6,603 nt of DNA from Flavobacteriaceae bacterium. Its GTDB lineage: Bacteria > Bacteroidota > Bacteroidia > Flavobacteriales > Flavobacteriaceae. The DNA lies in NCBI GenBank assembly GCA_002690085.1, contig NZDM01000080.1:1-6603 (forward strand), in the 5' to 3' direction. Below, piece after piece: positions 6,274 to 6,603 of the stretch. Under the pieces are notes generated by a model, which saw only the letters and a list, made by a program, of their open reading frames with translations, was not told the DNA's origin and made no database searches. How positions within the stretch are numbered: the first letter of the stretch is position 1; each line of letters begins with the position of its first letter. The position numbers were made by a program, and so were the translations under genes.

Positions 6274-6603
6274 ATGGAAAAATCTGTTAAATATTCCGAT
6301 AAAGACCTAGAAGAATTTAAAACACTGATTTTAAAGAAGATTGAAAAGGCACAACACGATTTAGAATTGATCAAAAGTGCTTATATGAACGATCTTAATA
6401 ATGGTACCGAAGACACTTCACCGACTTTTAAAGCTTTTGATGAAGGTAGTCAGGTCATGAGTAAAGAATCCAATGCGCAATTGGCGATTCGTCAAGAAAA
6501 ATTTATCCGAGATTTAAAAAATGCCTTGATCCGAATTCAGAATAAAACCTATGGCATTTGCCGTGTGACAGGAAAGCTGATCAACAAAAAGCGTTTGGAG
6601 CTC
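6274..6603 (+). CDS. DksA/TraR-family protein with degenerate zinc finger, 3' end missing
   Basis: The visible 110 residues start at ATG 6274, six bases after the ileS stop, and stay open to the window end. The family length is about 125-130, so some 15-20 residues are missing. The N-terminal two thirds is charged and helical (VKYSDKDLEEFKTLILKKIE, then QLAIRQEKFIRDLKNALIRI), matching the coiled-coil hairpin of DksA/TraR proteins that enter the RNA polymerase secondary channel. The C-terminal YGICRVTGKLINKKRLEL (93-110) aligns with the zinc-finger consensus YGxCxxCGxxIxxxRLxA. Cys96 is kept, but Thr99 stands where the second Cys should be, so normal four-Cys zinc binding is unlikely. An ungapped comparison with E. 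coli DksA puts Asp56 at tip residue Asp74 but Lys53 at Asp71. From memory this form is widespread in Flavobacteriia directly downstream of ileS and often before lspA. Family membership is well supported; a role in transcription control is inferred. Confidence 0.9.
   Translation, partial: MEKSVKYSDKDLEEFKTLILKKIEKAQHDLELIKSAYMNDLNNGTEDTSPTFKAFDEGSQVMSKESNAQLAIRQEKFIRDLKNALIRIQNKTYGICRVTGKLINKKRLEL

Overview
The window looks like a chromosomal piece of a member of the Bacteroidota, most likely the Flavobacteriaceae. The evidence is an AT-rich composition, little Shine-Dalgarno signal before the genes, a TAnnTTTG-type promoter box before ileS, an isoleucyl-tRNA synthetase with the PSANGxPGVHH signature typical of that phylum, and a degenerate DksA/TraR-like protein directly after ileS. 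All genes lie on the + strand. No insertion sequence, phage gene, CRISPR array, tRNA or rRNA was recognised, and no gene-free stretch exceeds 300 bases.

Bases 2-1969 hold a tight gene cluster for a proton-driven inner-membrane motor of the ExbB/ExbD (TolQ/TolR) type: the 3' part of an exbB-like channel gene, a small four-helix membrane protein of unknown function, and two different exbD-like genes. The gaps are 32, 2 and 23 bases, so co-transcription is likely. Such motors use the proton gradient to move a TonB- or TolA-like partner that acts on outer-membrane proteins. No TonB gene is visible here. The cluster ends in a 12-bp hairpin with a T run (1992-2021), a good candidate for an intrinsic terminator. 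A perfect 20-bp palindrome lies inside the second exbD gene.

Bases 2045-2728 encode a secreted outer-membrane beta-barrel protein of the PorT-like/OMP_b-brl family. Its place right after the ExbB/ExbD cluster fits an envelope theme, but a functional link is only inferred.

From 2831 onward comes a housekeeping unit: a promoter box, a very short leader, full-length ileS (1136 residues), and six bases later the 5' part of a DksA/TraR-like gene that runs off the window. In related genomes lspA often follows, but it is not visible here. Overall the region is a fairly ordinary flavobacterial chromosome segment. The points most worth following up are the uncharacterised membrane protein between the channel subunits, the CxxC-bearing insert in the first ExbD, the internal palindrome, and the loss of zinc and tip residues in the DksA-like protein.
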